NCBI RefSeq assembly: GCF_000740895.1
Contig: NC_025261.1
Span: 1,116,001-1,180,000, forward strand
DNA from: Theileria orientalis strain Shintoku
Lineage: Eukaryota; Apicomplexa; Aconoidasida; Piroplasmida; Theileriidae
DNA: 64,000 nt
Reading direction: 5' to 3'
The position numbers were made by a program, and so were the translations under genes. The notes beneath the pieces were generated by a model that saw only the letters and a list, made by a program, of their open reading frames with translations, was not told where the DNA came from and made no database searches. Numbering within the stretch: position 1 is the first letter of the stretch; each line of letters starts with the position of its first letter. Shown one piece after another: positions 41,875-52,433 of the stretch.

Positions 41875-44800
41875 ATGAAACGTAAAAGATCACAGAAAAA
41901 ATGGGACTTAAGCTTAATAAACGGAGCTAATGAATATTTAGATCCACTCAAAAGGGTTAACAGTATGTACTCGCCGAAGAGTGTATACGAGGAGTTGCAA
42001 ATGGTCAGAAGAGTGAAGCTGCCTAAAGCACTGCTGAGCCTACACCACGTGCTGCAGGAGTTTGACGATTCGGGAGAAGATCTGTCGCAGCTGGCTCAAG
42101 TCTCAAAATACCTGCCATACATATCGGACAACAAACTGGTTAAAATTGAGCCACAACTTCTATACACGAGAAGTAAGTCCAGCGCATCAAGCGTGGATTC
42201 AAACGAACACTACTCACCGTCACACAGCATCAACCAGGACTACTACAACACCTTCAACAAAGACGCAAACTACACAAATAAAATGAGAATTGGACTCCTG
42301 CTGAGCGGAGGACCAGCACCAGGAGGGCACAACGTAATAGCGGGAGTCTTCGATTACCTGAAATCAAGGAATCCGGAGAGCCAACTCGTGGGATTTATAG
42401 GAGGACTGGACGGACTTAAGTATAAGCGCTACCACGTCATCTCTGAGGAGATCATGGACCAATATCGCAACCTGGGAGGATTCAACATGCTCCTTAGCGG
42501 AAGAGGAATGATAGGGTCGAAGGTGGAATTTGACATGGTGGTCAAGACAGTGACGGAGCTGGAGTTGGACGGTCTCATCATAGTGGGAGGAGACGGCTCA
42601 AACTCAAACGCAGCGAACATAAGCAACTACCTGGCGCACTACTACGCAACAATGACGACGGAAAGCTTCTTTAAGTCGAAGGAAGTGGAGTCGCCTTTGG
42701 ACACGAACACGCCGAACAGCACAGGAAATGAGTCGAGCAGAAGCAAGTCGCTGATGCAGATGGAAAAAAACGTAAAGAGGTGCGTGGTGGTGGGAGTGCC
42801 GAAGACGGTGGACGGAGACATCAGGTCGAAGAACATAGAAATCACGTTCGGGTTCGACACGGCAGCGAGAACGTACTCGGAGCTGATAGGGAACCTGTGC
42901 ACAGACGCAGTGAGCACGCAGTACAACTACCACTTTGTGCGCATCATGGGAAGGAGCGCGTCCCATCTGGCGCTGGAGTGCGCACTGCAGACGCACCCGA
43001 ACATGCTGCTGGTGAGCGAGGAGGTGTCGCAGAAGAACATCTCGCTGCAGCAAATCGTGGACGACATCGTAGACCTGATGCAGAAGAGGTACGAGCTAGG
43101 AAAGACGTTTGGAGTGATACTGATTCCGGAGGGCCTGATAGAGTTCGTGCCGGACTTCAAGGTGCTGATACAGGAGCTGAACCAAGTAGTGGGACACACA
43201 GTGGGCCAGGAGGGCTCAAAAAATCTGTTGTACGAAGAAGGAAAAATCAATTTTGACGTTAACCTGCTGGACAGAAGCAGGAAGACGTGGGAGTTCCTGC
43301 CGCCGAACATACAGGAGCAGCTGCTGAGCGACATTGAGTCGAGCGGCTCAATCATGGTGGCAAAAATCGCAACGGAAAGCTTGTTGAGTATGCTCGTGGT
43401 GTCGAGAATCGAGAGCAGAGGCCTGAAGCACCTGCTCGAAATCGACTTCATGACACACTACTTCGGATACGAAGGAAGGTGCGCAATACCCTCGGAGTTC
43501 GACTCGTCGTACTGCTACTCGCTAGGGTACACGTCAGCAGTGCTGATAGCGCAGAAGAAAAACGGATACATGGCAGCAATCAGAGACCTGAAGAACAGCA
43601 TCGAGGACTGGGTGCCGCTGGGAATACCGTTCACGAACCTGATGACGCTGACGGAGACGATGCACCCGGAGCTGGCAGATCTGGCGGAAATGCTGGCGAA
43701 GGATAAGCAAAACGACAGTGCAGCATTGCAGACAGGTCAGAGCAAGAAGGACGCGAAGAGCGAGAAGACGATAAACCTGGACAAGAGAGTAGGATGCTCA
43801 ATCAAGAAGACGCTCCTGGACCTGGAAAACGACCTATTCAAGGCGTTCGACCAGGTGAGGGAAGTGTGGGCGTACGCAGACCTGTACAGAAACCCGGGAC
43901 CAATACAGATAGTAAACTCGAGTAACACGCCAGCGTCGTCGAACCTGTCTGAGTACCTTGACAGCTACAAGAACGTGGTGGCGGAGGCAGACGAAGCGAG
44001 TAACTATAGCCACACCTTCAGAAACGGGAACAACGGAACAAATGGAACAAACGGAACGAACGGAAGCGAGGGAGAAGAAGTGCAAGAGTCGATAGAGAGG
44101 CGGTGCTACACACTACAGACGCCGTCGCTGAAGGAGCTGCTGGGAGACCACCCGTTCGAGCAGACGAACCGAAGCCTGAGAGTGAAGGACAAGTCGTTCA
44201 TGAGCGACCTGGAAAAAACTAGACTGGAAGTAGTGCCGGAGATTCCGATCGTGTGCTACGACCCGAAGGCAAGAATGATCCCGTTCAAAAAGCAGTTTGA
44301 CTCAGACCAGTACGTGAAAAATCAGATCATGCTGAACTACCCGTACCAGCACAAGACGAACCACTTCAACCAGTACGAGCTGGTGCCGAACAACCAAGTG
44401 CACCCGCTGGGGCCAGTCCCGAGAGAAGTGAGGAGCAGCAACGACAGCACGGGAAGCAAGGACACTATGGCAGCGACAGAGCAGGCGAAAGAAGACCAGG
44501 AGAAGCAGATGAGAATAGGAATCGTGCCAGTGGGAAAGCACGCGCCAGGAATACTCAACGTGTTCTGGGGAATCTACGAACGCACGAAGAAGCAGGGAGG
44601 CACGTGCTTCGCATTCCACGGAGTGCGCGGCCTCATGGAAAAGTCGTACATAGAGCTGGAGGACGAGGACTTCGACTGCTTCAAAAACCAGGGAGGTCTG
44701 GAGCTGGTGCTGAGAAGCAAGCGCTCGTTCCTGCACAAGCAGGAGAGAATAGAAATGGCACTAAACACGTGCACGACGCTGGACCTGGACGGCCTGGTGA

Positions 44801-46176
44801 TGCTGGGCGACGAGATGAGCATGACGCAGGCGTCGCTGGTGACGGAGTACTTCATGAGCAGGAACAGCAAGACGTGCGTGATCGGAGTGCCGGTGGCAGG
44901 AGGGAACTCGCTGGGAGGAAACCTGATCGAGGCGTGCGTGGGCTTCGACACGAACGCGAGGATCTACGCCTCGCTCGTCGGCAACGTGCTCACGGACGCA
45001 ATCTCGATGCCGAAGTACTGGCACTTCGTTAAGATACTGGGCAGGTACCCGTCAATAGAAGTGCTCGAGTGCGCACTGCAGACGCACCCGAACGTGGTGA
45101 TCATCGCGGAGGAGTACAGGAACTCGGACAAGACGCTTTTCGACATCGTGGACGAGATCGCGAACGCAGTGGTGAAGAGAAGTAAGCTGGGCAAGAACTT
45201 CGGAACGGTGCTGATCCCAGATCACCTGGTGCTGCACCTGCCGAACACGAAGAACATGCTGCAGGACGTGGGCAACGTGATCAACACGGCGCAGCAGATG
45301 AACAAGAAGAAGGAGGCGATTGAGCAGCTGCTCAACTACAGCACGTTCCCGAGCAACGGAGGACACAAGGAGGACACGGGCGACGAGTTCGTGAAGATGA
45401 TCACGCCCTGGAGCCTGGCAGTATTCGCGAGCTTCCCGGACTACATCAGGCGCGAGATCCTGAACCTGGACTTCGGAGAGGTGACGCTCGAGTCGCTGCA
45501 GATCGAAGTCATGCTCGCGAAGATGGTGAAGGAGGAGCTGGCGGAGCGCCAGAAGCGCGGCGAGTACGCAGGCAACTACGCAGCAGTCACGCACTACTTC
45601 GGATACCAGGGCAGGTGCGCAATGCCGAGCGAGTTCGACTGCTCGCTGGCATTCGCATACGGACACCTGGCGGCAATCTGCGTGGAAAGCAGGCTCTCGG
45701 GCTTCTGCTGCTCCATCAGAGCAGTATGCGGCTCAGTGAAGGACTGGAAGCTATTCGCGGCGCCCTTCACGTGCATGATGAGGATCGCCCCCGACTCGTT
45801 CAAGATGCTCATGAACCCGAAGTCGGAGGTGCCGATCATCCCCTCGAAGCGCGTTAACCTGCACAGCAAGGCCTTCAAGAACCTGAAGTCGGCCCGGAAG
45901 AAGTGGCTCATCGAGGACCTCTTCAACAACCCGGGCCCGATCCAGTTCAACGCCTTCGTGGGCACGCAGAACATCACGCTCATCACGGAGCACTCGCAGT
46001 ACTACCACATGATCACCTCGGTGGAGCGCTTCACGGAGATCATCAAGAACCTGTGCAAGTTCGGCGTCTCCGAGGAGTACCTGCACCACGCGTTCATACA
46101 GCTCTGGGGGCTCATCAAAATCACCCAGGACAAGAACCAGCTCATATCACTCTCGGAGGACTTCAAGCTGCTGTGA
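41875..46176 (+). CDS. PFK: Phosphofructokinase, fused double-domain type
   Basis: Single exon, 1433 residues: two PFK domains in one chain, as in other apicomplexans. The N-terminal domain begins at about residue 137 (RIGLLLSGGPAPGGHNVIAG) and carries GGDGSNSNA (about 238) and GVPKTVDGDI (about 308), of the pyrophosphate-type clade. A Gly/Thr/Asn repeat (NNGTNGTNGTNGSEGE) sits in the linker near residue 725. The C-terminal domain starts near residue 879 (RIGIVPVGKHAPGILNVFWG) and is degenerate: GGDGS is replaced by LGDEMSM and PKTVDGD by PVAGGNS, so it is probably structural or regulatory. Both halves keep HYFGY-GRCA-PSEFD. It catalyses fructose-6-phosphate phosphorylation in glycolysis; phosphoryl donor discussed in findings. 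G/C-ending codons rise strongly toward the 3' half. Confidence 0.95.
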   Translation: MKRKRSQKKWDLSLINGANEYLDPLKRVNSMYSPKSVYEELQMVRRVKLPKALLSLHHVLQEFDDSGEDLSQLAQVSKYLPYISDNKLVKIEPQLLYTRSKSSASSVDSNEHYSPSHSINQDYYNTFNKDANYTNKMRIGLLLSGGPAPGGHNVIAGVFDYLKSRNPESQLVGFIGGLDGLKYKRYHVISEEIMDQYRNLGGFNMLLSGRGMIGSKVEFDMVVKTVTELELDGLIIVGGDGSNSNAANISNYLAHYYATMTTESFFKSKEVESPLDTNTPNSTGNESSRSKSLMQMEKNVKRCVVVGVPKTVDGDIRSKNIEITFGFDTAARTYSELIGNLCTDAVSTQYNYHFVRIMGRSASHLALECALQTHPNMLLVSEEVSQKNISLQQIVDDIVDLMQKRYELGKTFGVILIPEGLIEFVPDFKVLIQELNQVVGHTVGQEGSKNLLYEEGKINFDVNLLDRSRKTWEFLPPNIQEQLLSDIESSGSIMVAKIATESLLSMLVVSRIESRGLKHLLEIDFMTHYFGYEGRCAIPSEFDSSYCYSLGYTSAVLIAQKKNGYMAAIRDLKNSIEDWVPLGIPFTNLMTLTETMHPELADLAEMLAKDKQNDSAALQTGQSKKDAKSEKTINLDKRVGCSIKKTLLDLENDLFKAFDQVREVWAYADLYRNPGPIQIVNSSNTPASSNLSEYLDSYKNVVAEADEASNYSHTFRNGNNGTNGTNGTNGSEGEEVQESIERRCYTLQTPSLKELLGDHPFEQTNRSLRVKDKSFMSDLEKTRLEVVPEIPIVCYDPKARMIPFKKQFDSDQYVKNQIMLNYPYQHKTNHFNQYELVPNNQVHPLGPVPREVRSSNDSTGSKDTMAATEQAKEDQEKQMRIGIVPVGKHAPGILNVFWGIYERTKKQGGTCFAFHGVRGLMEKSYIELEDEDFDCFKNQGGLELVLRSKRSFLHKQERIEMALNTCTTLDLDGLVMLGDEMSMTQASLVTEYFMSRNSKTCVIGVPVAGGNSLGGNLIEACVGFDTNARIYASLVGNVLTDAISMPKYWHFVKILGRYPSIEVLECALQTHPNVVIIAEEYRNSDKTLFDIVDEIANAVVKRSKLGKNFGTVLIPDHLVLHLPNTKNMLQDVGNVINTAQQMNKKKEAIEQLLNYSTFPSNGGHKEDTGDEFVKMITPWSLAVFASFPDYIRREILNLDFGEVTLESLQIEVMLAKMVKEELAERQKRGEYAGNYAAVTHYFGYQGRCAMPSEFDCSLAFAYGHLAAICVESRLSGFCCSIRAVCGSVKDWKLFAAPFTCMMRIAPDSFKMLMNPKSEVPIIPSKRVNLHSKAFKNLKSARKKWLIEDLFNNPGPIQFNAFVGTQNITLITEHSQYYHMITSVERFTEIIKNLCKFGVSEEYLHHAFIQLWGLIKITQDKNQLISLSEDFKLL

Positions 46177-46988
46177 AGCGAGTGCGCAAGGGCTGGAGAG
46201 CCGAGGACGCGCCAGCAAACTAATGTGCTAAAACTAAATACACGCATAGATATCGCAGGGTGAAGTACACGCTTAGCTATGAGGGAGGGCACGTCTGTGT
46301 TGCCGACTAGGCGGCACACGGTACAAATATACCCCTAAATAGGACAGCGTATAAGTGTATTAGGGCCGCGACTAAGTGTTTTCTGTATGATCCAGGGCCG
46401 ATTCTAGTTAGTTAAGTAGATATGTAGTGCACGGGACGGGTCCTGTGGGCATTAGTAGGTGCCGTAGGAGTTGATTAGAGAGTACATAGGGAACCGAGAG
46501 AATACATATAAGTTGATCAGAACGTAGATATGAGAGCTAGAATATGAATACGAGAGCTAGAATGTACATATGAGTTGATTAGAGCATACATAGGAAAACT
46601 AAAAATGGAGCGTGTGTGATGGTGTAGGTGAGAGGATTCCACCCTCCAAGCGACAAAAAAATTAGTAAAATTTGATGCGAACAGTAGGTAAATGTTTGTA
46701 ATTTAAAATTTCGGAAATAATTTAATAAAATAGGTGATTTTCAGAGGAAAACAAAAGGTTTTCAAGTGTGTTTCTGTGACGGCCTGACCAGGAAGGCCGT
46801 AGTGTCCATAAATAAGGTTTAAAAGGGGCCGTAGGCGATTTCCCAAACCACAAAGAGTAAAGGAGGCCGAAAATTGGCCGGAACAACATTACACATCGAA
46901 CATTCGGAAACGTTCCCCAACATAGAGAGGCCGGAGGCACAAGGCAGCAAACAGCACAATTCGCAGCAAGACAGGGTAAACGAAAGAG
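46177..46988. other. Intergenic region with degenerate repeats
   Basis: About 800 nt between two plus-strand genes. Near 46480-46600 are irregular repeats containing gagagctagaat and agttgattagag. Open frames on the minus strand here are short or run into the next gene as its antisense. Likely 3' flank of PFK plus promoter of the next gene. Confidence 0.55.
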
Positions 46989-49900
46989 ATGGCGGACCCG
47001 CACGTTATCTCGATGCTGTACGAGGTACTGGTGGCGCAGTCTAAGTACGAGTCGAGAGGGATCGACTACAGAACGAGGCTGAAGGCGAACTACTACCAGC
47101 TGCTCAGGGAAAACAGGGCGCACAAGGACGCGCCCACTAAGTACCCGAAGCAGTCGACGAACAAGCTGCTGCTCTCGCTGGCGGACTCGGTGCGAGTGCT
47201 GGACCCGACGGAGCTGCAGACGACGGACCTGGAGCTCTGCTACGGAATCAACCAGTACGTCTTCCCCAAAATACCGGACTTCGACAGCCTCGACGCGAAC
47301 TTCGTGTCAAAGTGGCACAAGTTCTACAACGTCCTGCCGGTGTACCAGAGGGCCTGGGAGAGGAGGAAGAGGCCGAACGAGAAGAAGCACTTCCCCATGT
47401 CCAAGAGGAGGAACGTGAAGGACTCGGAGAGCTCCTCCGAGGACGAGGGCCCGGAGCCGAAGGCGACGCACGCGGTGCTGATGACTGAGGAGGACTTTGA
47501 CAACCCGAAGCTGAGCGCGAGGACTGAGGACCCGTACGAGGAGCCGAGTCCGCAGGCGAGGGACCCGGGGGCGGACTTCCCGAGTCACGCGGAGCGCGAC
47601 GAGGGCCACGTGAAGCTGCCGATCGTGATGAACAAGGACGTCGAGGTGACCGACGACGCAATCGTGTTTGGGCTCATGGAAGACTACAGGCTCAGCGACT
47701 GGGTCTCCACGTCCTCGTTCGACATGTACAAGGAGCTCTACAGGCAGGTCTACTTCTACGACTCGTCGCTGCGCATGGGCCCGATTCAGAGGGAGGACAT
47801 GGCCTCCTTCCAGAAGGACGAGGACTCGGAACACGAAAGGGAGGCGGGGAGCGCGGCGAACGTGAAGAGTGAGGCTGCGGCACCGCAGCCCGAAAAAATG
47901 GAGCCGAGCAGCGTGTACAGGTCCGACGCGGGCGTGCGAGTGTTCAGCAGGTCCGACGCGGACGGCAGTCTGGGATACGGGAGTGACGCTGGACTCAAGT
48001 TGGCAAATAACACGGGCAGCGGCGTCAGAGTCTCATACAGGGCGCACCCGCAGGACAGAGTGGCCGGAGCGTCGGCTGCCGGAGAAAAGGCGGCACACAG
48101 GCACGAAGCCGTTGTTGGGGATAGGGCCGTAAACGGACCGGACTGTGCGAGTAAGGCAGGAAATAAGCAGGACGCCCCCGAGAGATTGACCCAGGGGCAG
48201 GACGGTGCCAGTAAGCAAGTCAACAAGCAGGACTTTGTTGCAACTAAGTCGGCAAGCAAGCAAGACGCAACGAATAACTCGAGTAGTAAACAGGACTTTG
48301 TTGCAACTAAGTCGGCAAACAAGTCGGCCAACAAGCAGAACGTTGGAGCATCTAAGGCAGGGACTAGTTTAGATTGTGCAAACAAAGAGAGTCAAGGGCA
48401 GGACGCTAGTCCAACGAAGGGAGGGAATAAGGCAGAAGTTTTGAGTAAACAGGGTCAAAGACAGGAAGTTGGAACTAAGGCACCGGACAAGCAGGAAGCA
48501 CGTGAAAACAGCAAAATGGTGTACAGAATGGAAAGTTCACGCAGAGAGTCGAGTAAGGGAGAGACGAGTGATAGGAAGGCAGGAGTGAATAAGTGTGAAA
48601 ATAAAGCCTTCCAGAAAGTGGAAAGTACACAGCTGCAGAGGTTTGAGGACAGCAGAATGGAGTACATGGAAAACATGGGCTTCCACAGAGAACACGACAT
48701 GGAGAGCTTTGAAGCAAGCTCGAACACGAACAGCTCGGACGAAGTGAACGACGAGCTTATAGGAACGAGGAACTTCTATAAAAAGGCGAAGCCGCTGACA
48801 CTGCCAGGTAAATATAAGCAGGATACAGACCATTTTGATCCAGATGCAATCTTTGGAAACTACTACTGCCCACTGAGCTCAGGGTCGGTCGAAAACGCAA
48901 AGGAGGACGGGCAGGACGACAGCTGCACGAGCAGGCTGAGAAGGCAGGCGAAGGAGAAGGAAAAGAAGAAGACGAGCACGACGACGAGCACCACCTTCGT
49001 GGACAGCCTGGTGAAGGTGGACACGCTAGGCTCGAACAACTCGAACGAAACGAGCGCGAAGACAGACCTGGCGGAAATGGAAAAGCTGGAGGGAGAAAAG
49101 GATGAGACTTCGAAGCTGATGAACGTGAAGAGCTTCACAGTCAACTTCATGGAGGTGGACTCGATATACTCGTGCAACGACCTGGGCAACTTCGAAGTGA
49201 GGTGCAGCGCAAAGATCAAGCACCCCTTCGCATCGGGAGTCATGAGGAGGAAGATGGAGGGCACGCTGGGAGTGTACCAGGAGCTGCAGGTGCTGCTGAA
49301 GAAACTCTTCTCGCTCAAGAGGAAGATCAGCGGAAACTGCAGCATCTGCTCAGGCTGGAACCTCCTGCACGGGATAGCGCACTCGTTCTGCGAGTACTGC
49401 GAGGACAAGCTGGTGAACAGAGACCCTGAGATCCTGCTAAAAATATTCGAGATCAGGCGGTACCTGGTCTCGATACTGTACCCGATCGTGGGCTACAACT
49501 TTCAGACGCTAGAGCTCTTTAAGACGGGCGAGCTCGCGCACAACTGGAAGGACCTGATAAGGACGCAGAAGGTCTCGATTCAGTCGCTGACGGAGGTGGG
49601 TTCGTCGTTCCCGAAGGCATCGCTCCACGACTCGAGGTGTCTGCCCTCGCCGATAACGCTGCCGCACACGATCTGTGACACGATAAACACGTTCCAGTTC
49701 CCGAAGACGAACCAGTTTAGTCACGGACAGGGAGGTGCGTCAAGTCATTCACCTCAGGGCGTGTCACTGAGTCAGGGGCACCCTCAAGTAGCAGGTTTAT
49801 CAGGCCAATCGAGTCAGGCGTTGTTAGGTTTGTCGGGTCAGTCGAGTCAGGCGTTGCTAGGTTTATCAGGCCAATCGAGTCAGGCGTTGCTGTCGCAAAC

Positions 49901-52343
49901 ACTGCTGACTCAGTTGGGGCAGTCGACGCACATAGGTCAGCTGGTGCAGCAAGTCAAGGAAGAGTTGCTGACGCCAATAAACACGCCGACGAAGCAGAGC
50001 CCGTTTGGAAGCGGACCACTGAAGCACAGTCCGGTGAATAACACGCAGAGCGGCAACACGGCACAGAGCGTAAACAGCGGAGTAAGTAGCACCAAGGGAA
50101 CGAACGGATGCAGAGAAGCCTTCAACATAGAAGGAGTCTCATGCAAGGATAACGGCGACAGGAAGACGCAGAGCTACGGCCTGATGGACATAGTCAACTA
50201 CAGAAGGTACCACAAGGCGAAGATGCTCAACGACTTCCTGGAACAGATGTACAACGAGTACCACTCGAGACCGGCACACAAAAGGTCGACGCACCTGGTT
50301 AACAACTACGTCAACATAGTGAAAAACGGGCAGCTGCTGACGACGGAGTTCATAATCCCGGAAAACGCAAGTCTGGACGTGGACTCGGAAGACTCGGACG
50401 AAACTGACGAGGAAACGCCAGAATTGAGGCAAAACGAAGGCCATGAATCGAGGTACAGCGAAAGGAACGGCGACAAGCAGAAGGAAAAGGGAGAGTCAAG
50501 GCCTGGTGAGAAGCACAACGAAAAGGCGGACCCAAAGAACGCTGAGAAGCAGGGCGACAGGAAGAAGGAGCCTGCAAGGGAAGGGCCGAGGGTGAGGGAG
50601 TTTAAGCCCAGGGAGACGTACTACGACGAGGACGCCTCGTTCGTGCTCAGCAGGCTCCCGCTCGACACGGACATGATCAAGTTGTCATTCTACCACCGAG
50701 GAGTCTATCAGTGCAAGACGAACAGCCTGAAGACGTACGCGTACGCGCACGTGGCCAAGATATTTGGCTTCAAGGAGTCGCAGTACACGCTGAGCTCGAC
50801 GCCGGTGAGCAGAGGGAGCGGCCAGTACAGCGAGGGCTCAGTGTCGACCAGTTCCGAGAGTACAGAGGAGGGGCCAGCAACAGTGTCAGAAAGGAGGTCG
50901 CCGCCACGGCCAGGGAAAGCAGGCGGCCCTAGCACCTGCATTGGCGTTACTGGTGTTAATGTAGGCGTTACTGGCACTAACATTGGCTTTACTGGTGTTA
51001 ATGTAGGCGCTACTGGCACTAACATTGGCTTTACTGGTAATACCGGCCCCAGTGTTATTGGCGTCGGCAGCACCGGCACAAATGTCATCAGCACTAGGAA
51101 TTCCAGCAGTCGCAGCAGCAGCCGCAGCAGTAGTAACTCGAGTAGAGGAAGGTATAGGCGTGACCTGGGAGGCGAGTTGAGAGCAGCAGATAAAACAGGT
51201 GAAGCAGATGAGATGAGTGAAGTGAGTGGGACGAACGAGGAAGAAGGGTCAGTTAAGAGTAGGCACACGTCAGTGTACTCGTCGTCAGGAAGTTCCGTCA
51301 AGACGAAGAAGAACGGAAAGGGTAGCAGAGGTGGGAGGAATGGTAAGAGTGGTGGAAGGACACAGGGTAGTAAGGGCAGTGGAGCTGGTAGGAAAGGAGT
51401 GATGGATGAGGACGATGCGCCCTCATTAATGGAAATAGATAGCGCTTATGTGGATGCGGCACTGACGTCGATGACGACGCCACCACCAGGAGCAACCTCA
51501 GGAGCCTCCATGGCTCCAATGTCAACAGTAATGAACACTGTAAACACAGACGCTGGTGCTACCACGGCCTATGCAACGGTGAATGCAGAGTCGACTACGG
51601 CAAACAGAGGTGCCAATATGACTACAGTAAACGCTACGACAACTGCCAATACAACAACGGTAACCACAGGTGCCAGTGTGACAACGACAACTGCCAATAT
51701 GACTACGGTAAGCACAGGTGCACCTACTAGTGCTGACACCACTGCAGCCTATTCAACGGCCGCAAAAGCGACGGCGGTAAAAGCAAATGGTAGTATAATG
51801 AACAGTGGACATATGTGTAAAGATGAGCCGACGTTGACTATAGATTTGGACGACGCAGGTGAAGTGGACGCGTCAGGGCTAGCACAGAGCACGTCAAACG
51901 AGGAAGACAACTCTGCAGGACTAAACTACGGCTGGCACGAGCACGTAGTGAGAAACCTGAGTAAAAAGGCGTTTTTGGTTAAGAACAATAAGAACGAAAA
52001 CAGCGAGCTGATAAGTAGAATGCTCAGCGAAGAGGGCAACGACGGGAAGGTCTGCAACGCGGAGCTGCTGAGGAAGCTCCACAGGTATAAGCTGCTGCAG
52101 AACATGCCGACGCAGGTGCTCAGCGGGCTGAGAGCCACTGGGAAGCTGAACATAGGCTTCCCGACGAGCCTGGAGATGTTCGTGCTCAACGTCCCGGACT
52201 CGATAATGGACTGCGGAATGTACGGGGGAGTGGGGAAGAGCTTCATGTACTCGCTCGACGCAATAGTCCACAACCTGGCGCTGCTGAGCACGATCATCAG
52301 AGTGGGCACGGTGAGCAACGTTAGAAAGAAGAACGCAAAGTAA
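46989..52343 (+). CDS. Giant hypothetical protein with CxxC pair and repeats
   Basis: Single exon, 1784 residues, not recognised. Order: a globular N-terminus (residues 1-125, PHVISMLYEVLVAQSKYESR), an acidic linker, a second conserved block about 213-260 (FGLMEDYRLSDWVSTSSFDM), a Lys/Gln/Asp repeat zone about 390-530 (KQDxxxK units), then a middle globular domain about 715-880. That domain has C784-x2-C787-x13-C801-x2-C804, a likely zinc site, preceded by a YQELQVLLKKLFSL helix. Repeats follow: three copies of an 11-residue GLSGQSSQALL unit (about 936-968) and a 7-residue Gly-Thr-Asn repeat (about 1318-1352). A block of YRRYHKAKMLNDFLEQMYNE lies near 1066, and a Thr/Ala-rich stretch about 1500-1590 precedes a conserved C-terminal domain of about 140 residues. 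No signal peptide or membrane span. The globular blocks argue for a real scaffold protein. Confidence 0.85.
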   Translation: MADPHVISMLYEVLVAQSKYESRGIDYRTRLKANYYQLLRENRAHKDAPTKYPKQSTNKLLLSLADSVRVLDPTELQTTDLELCYGINQYVFPKIPDFDSLDANFVSKWHKFYNVLPVYQRAWERRKRPNEKKHFPMSKRRNVKDSESSSEDEGPEPKATHAVLMTEEDFDNPKLSARTEDPYEEPSPQARDPGADFPSHAERDEGHVKLPIVMNKDVEVTDDAIVFGLMEDYRLSDWVSTSSFDMYKELYRQVYFYDSSLRMGPIQREDMASFQKDEDSEHEREAGSAANVKSEAAAPQPEKMEPSSVYRSDAGVRVFSRSDADGSLGYGSDAGLKLANNTGSGVRVSYRAHPQDRVAGASAAGEKAAHRHEAVVGDRAVNGPDCASKAGNKQDAPERLTQGQDGASKQVNKQDFVATKSASKQDATNNSSSKQDFVATKSANKSANKQNVGASKAGTSLDCANKESQGQDASPTKGGNKAEVLSKQGQRQEVGTKAPDKQEARENSKMVYRMESSRRESSKGETSDRKAGVNKCENKAFQKVESTQLQRFEDSRMEYMENMGFHREHDMESFEASSNTNSSDEVNDELIGTRNFYKKAKPLTLPGKYKQDTDHFDPDAIFGNYYCPLSSGSVENAKEDGQDDSCTSRLRRQAKEKEKKKTSTTTSTTFVDSLVKVDTLGSNNSNETSAKTDLAEMEKLEGEKDETSKLMNVKSFTVNFMEVDSIYSCNDLGNFEVRCSAKIKHPFASGVMRRKMEGTLGVYQELQVLLKKLFSLKRKISGNCSICSGWNLLHGIAHSFCEYCEDKLVNRDPEILLKIFEIRRYLVSILYPIVGYNFQTLELFKTGELAHNWKDLIRTQKVSIQSLTEVGSSFPKASLHDSRCLPSPITLPHTICDTINTFQFPKTNQFSHGQGGASSHSPQGVSLSQGHPQVAGLSGQSSQALLGLSGQSSQALLGLSGQSSQALLSQTLLTQLGQSTHIGQLVQQVKEELLTPINTPTKQSPFGSGPLKHSPVNNTQSGNTAQSVNSGVSSTKGTNGCREAFNIEGVSCKDNGDRKTQSYGLMDIVNYRRYHKAKMLNDFLEQMYNEYHSRPAHKRSTHLVNNYVNIVKNGQLLTTEFIIPENASLDVDSEDSDETDEETPELRQNEGHESRYSERNGDKQKEKGESRPGEKHNEKADPKNAEKQGDRKKEPAREGPRVREFKPRETYYDEDASFVLSRLPLDTDMIKLSFYHRGVYQCKTNSLKTYAYAHVAKIFGFKESQYTLSSTPVSRGSGQYSEGSVSTSSESTEEGPATVSERRSPPRPGKAGGPSTCIGVTGVNVGVTGTNIGFTGVNVGATGTNIGFTGNTGPSVIGVGSTGTNVISTRNSSSRSSSRSSSNSSRGRYRRDLGGELRAADKTGEADEMSEVSGTNEEEGSVKSRHTSVYSSSGSSVKTKKNGKGSRGGRNGKSGGRTQGSKGSGAGRKGVMDEDDAPSLMEIDSAYVDAALTSMTTPPPGATSGASMAPMSTVMNTVNTDAGATTAYATVNAESTTANRGANMTTVNATTTANTTTVTTGASVTTTTANMTTVSTGAPTSADTTAAYSTAAKATAVKANGSIMNSGHMCKDEPTLTIDLDDAGEVDASGLAQSTSNEEDNSAGLNYGWHEHVVRNLSKKAFLVKNNKNENSELISRMLSEEGNDGKVCNAELLRKLHRYKLLQNMPTQVLSGLRATGKLNIGFPTSLEMFVLNVPDSIMDCGMYGGVGKSFMYSLDAIVHNLALLSTIIRVGTVSNVRKKNAK
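49794..49892 (+). repeat. 33-bp coding tandem repeat, three copies
   Basis: Three units encoding GLSGQSSQALL in the giant protein. Copies 1 and 3 share ttatcaggccaatcgagtc while copy 2 uses ttgtcgggtcagtcgagtc, an alternating pattern that suggests duplication of a two-unit block. Confidence 0.85.
50941..51048 (+). repeat. 21-bp coding tandem repeat, about five copies
   Basis: Units of seven residues (GVTGVNV, GVTGTNI, GFTGVNV, GATGTNI, GFTGNTG) in the giant protein. V-N-V and T-N-I forms alternate, giving a 42-bp higher-order period. Confidence 0.85.
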
Positions 52344-52433
52344 ATTGATGTAATAGTTGTAAGTGGATTAACTGGCGTAAATGTCGCCACTATTTTAACA
52401 ACAGTGAACGTTAAAGTTATATTAATGTGGTAG

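Noticed and set aside
44302..45666. Minus-strand frames of 70-204 residues opposite PFK
   Set aside because: Antisense shadows of the conserved PFK coding sequence; no start context or motif.
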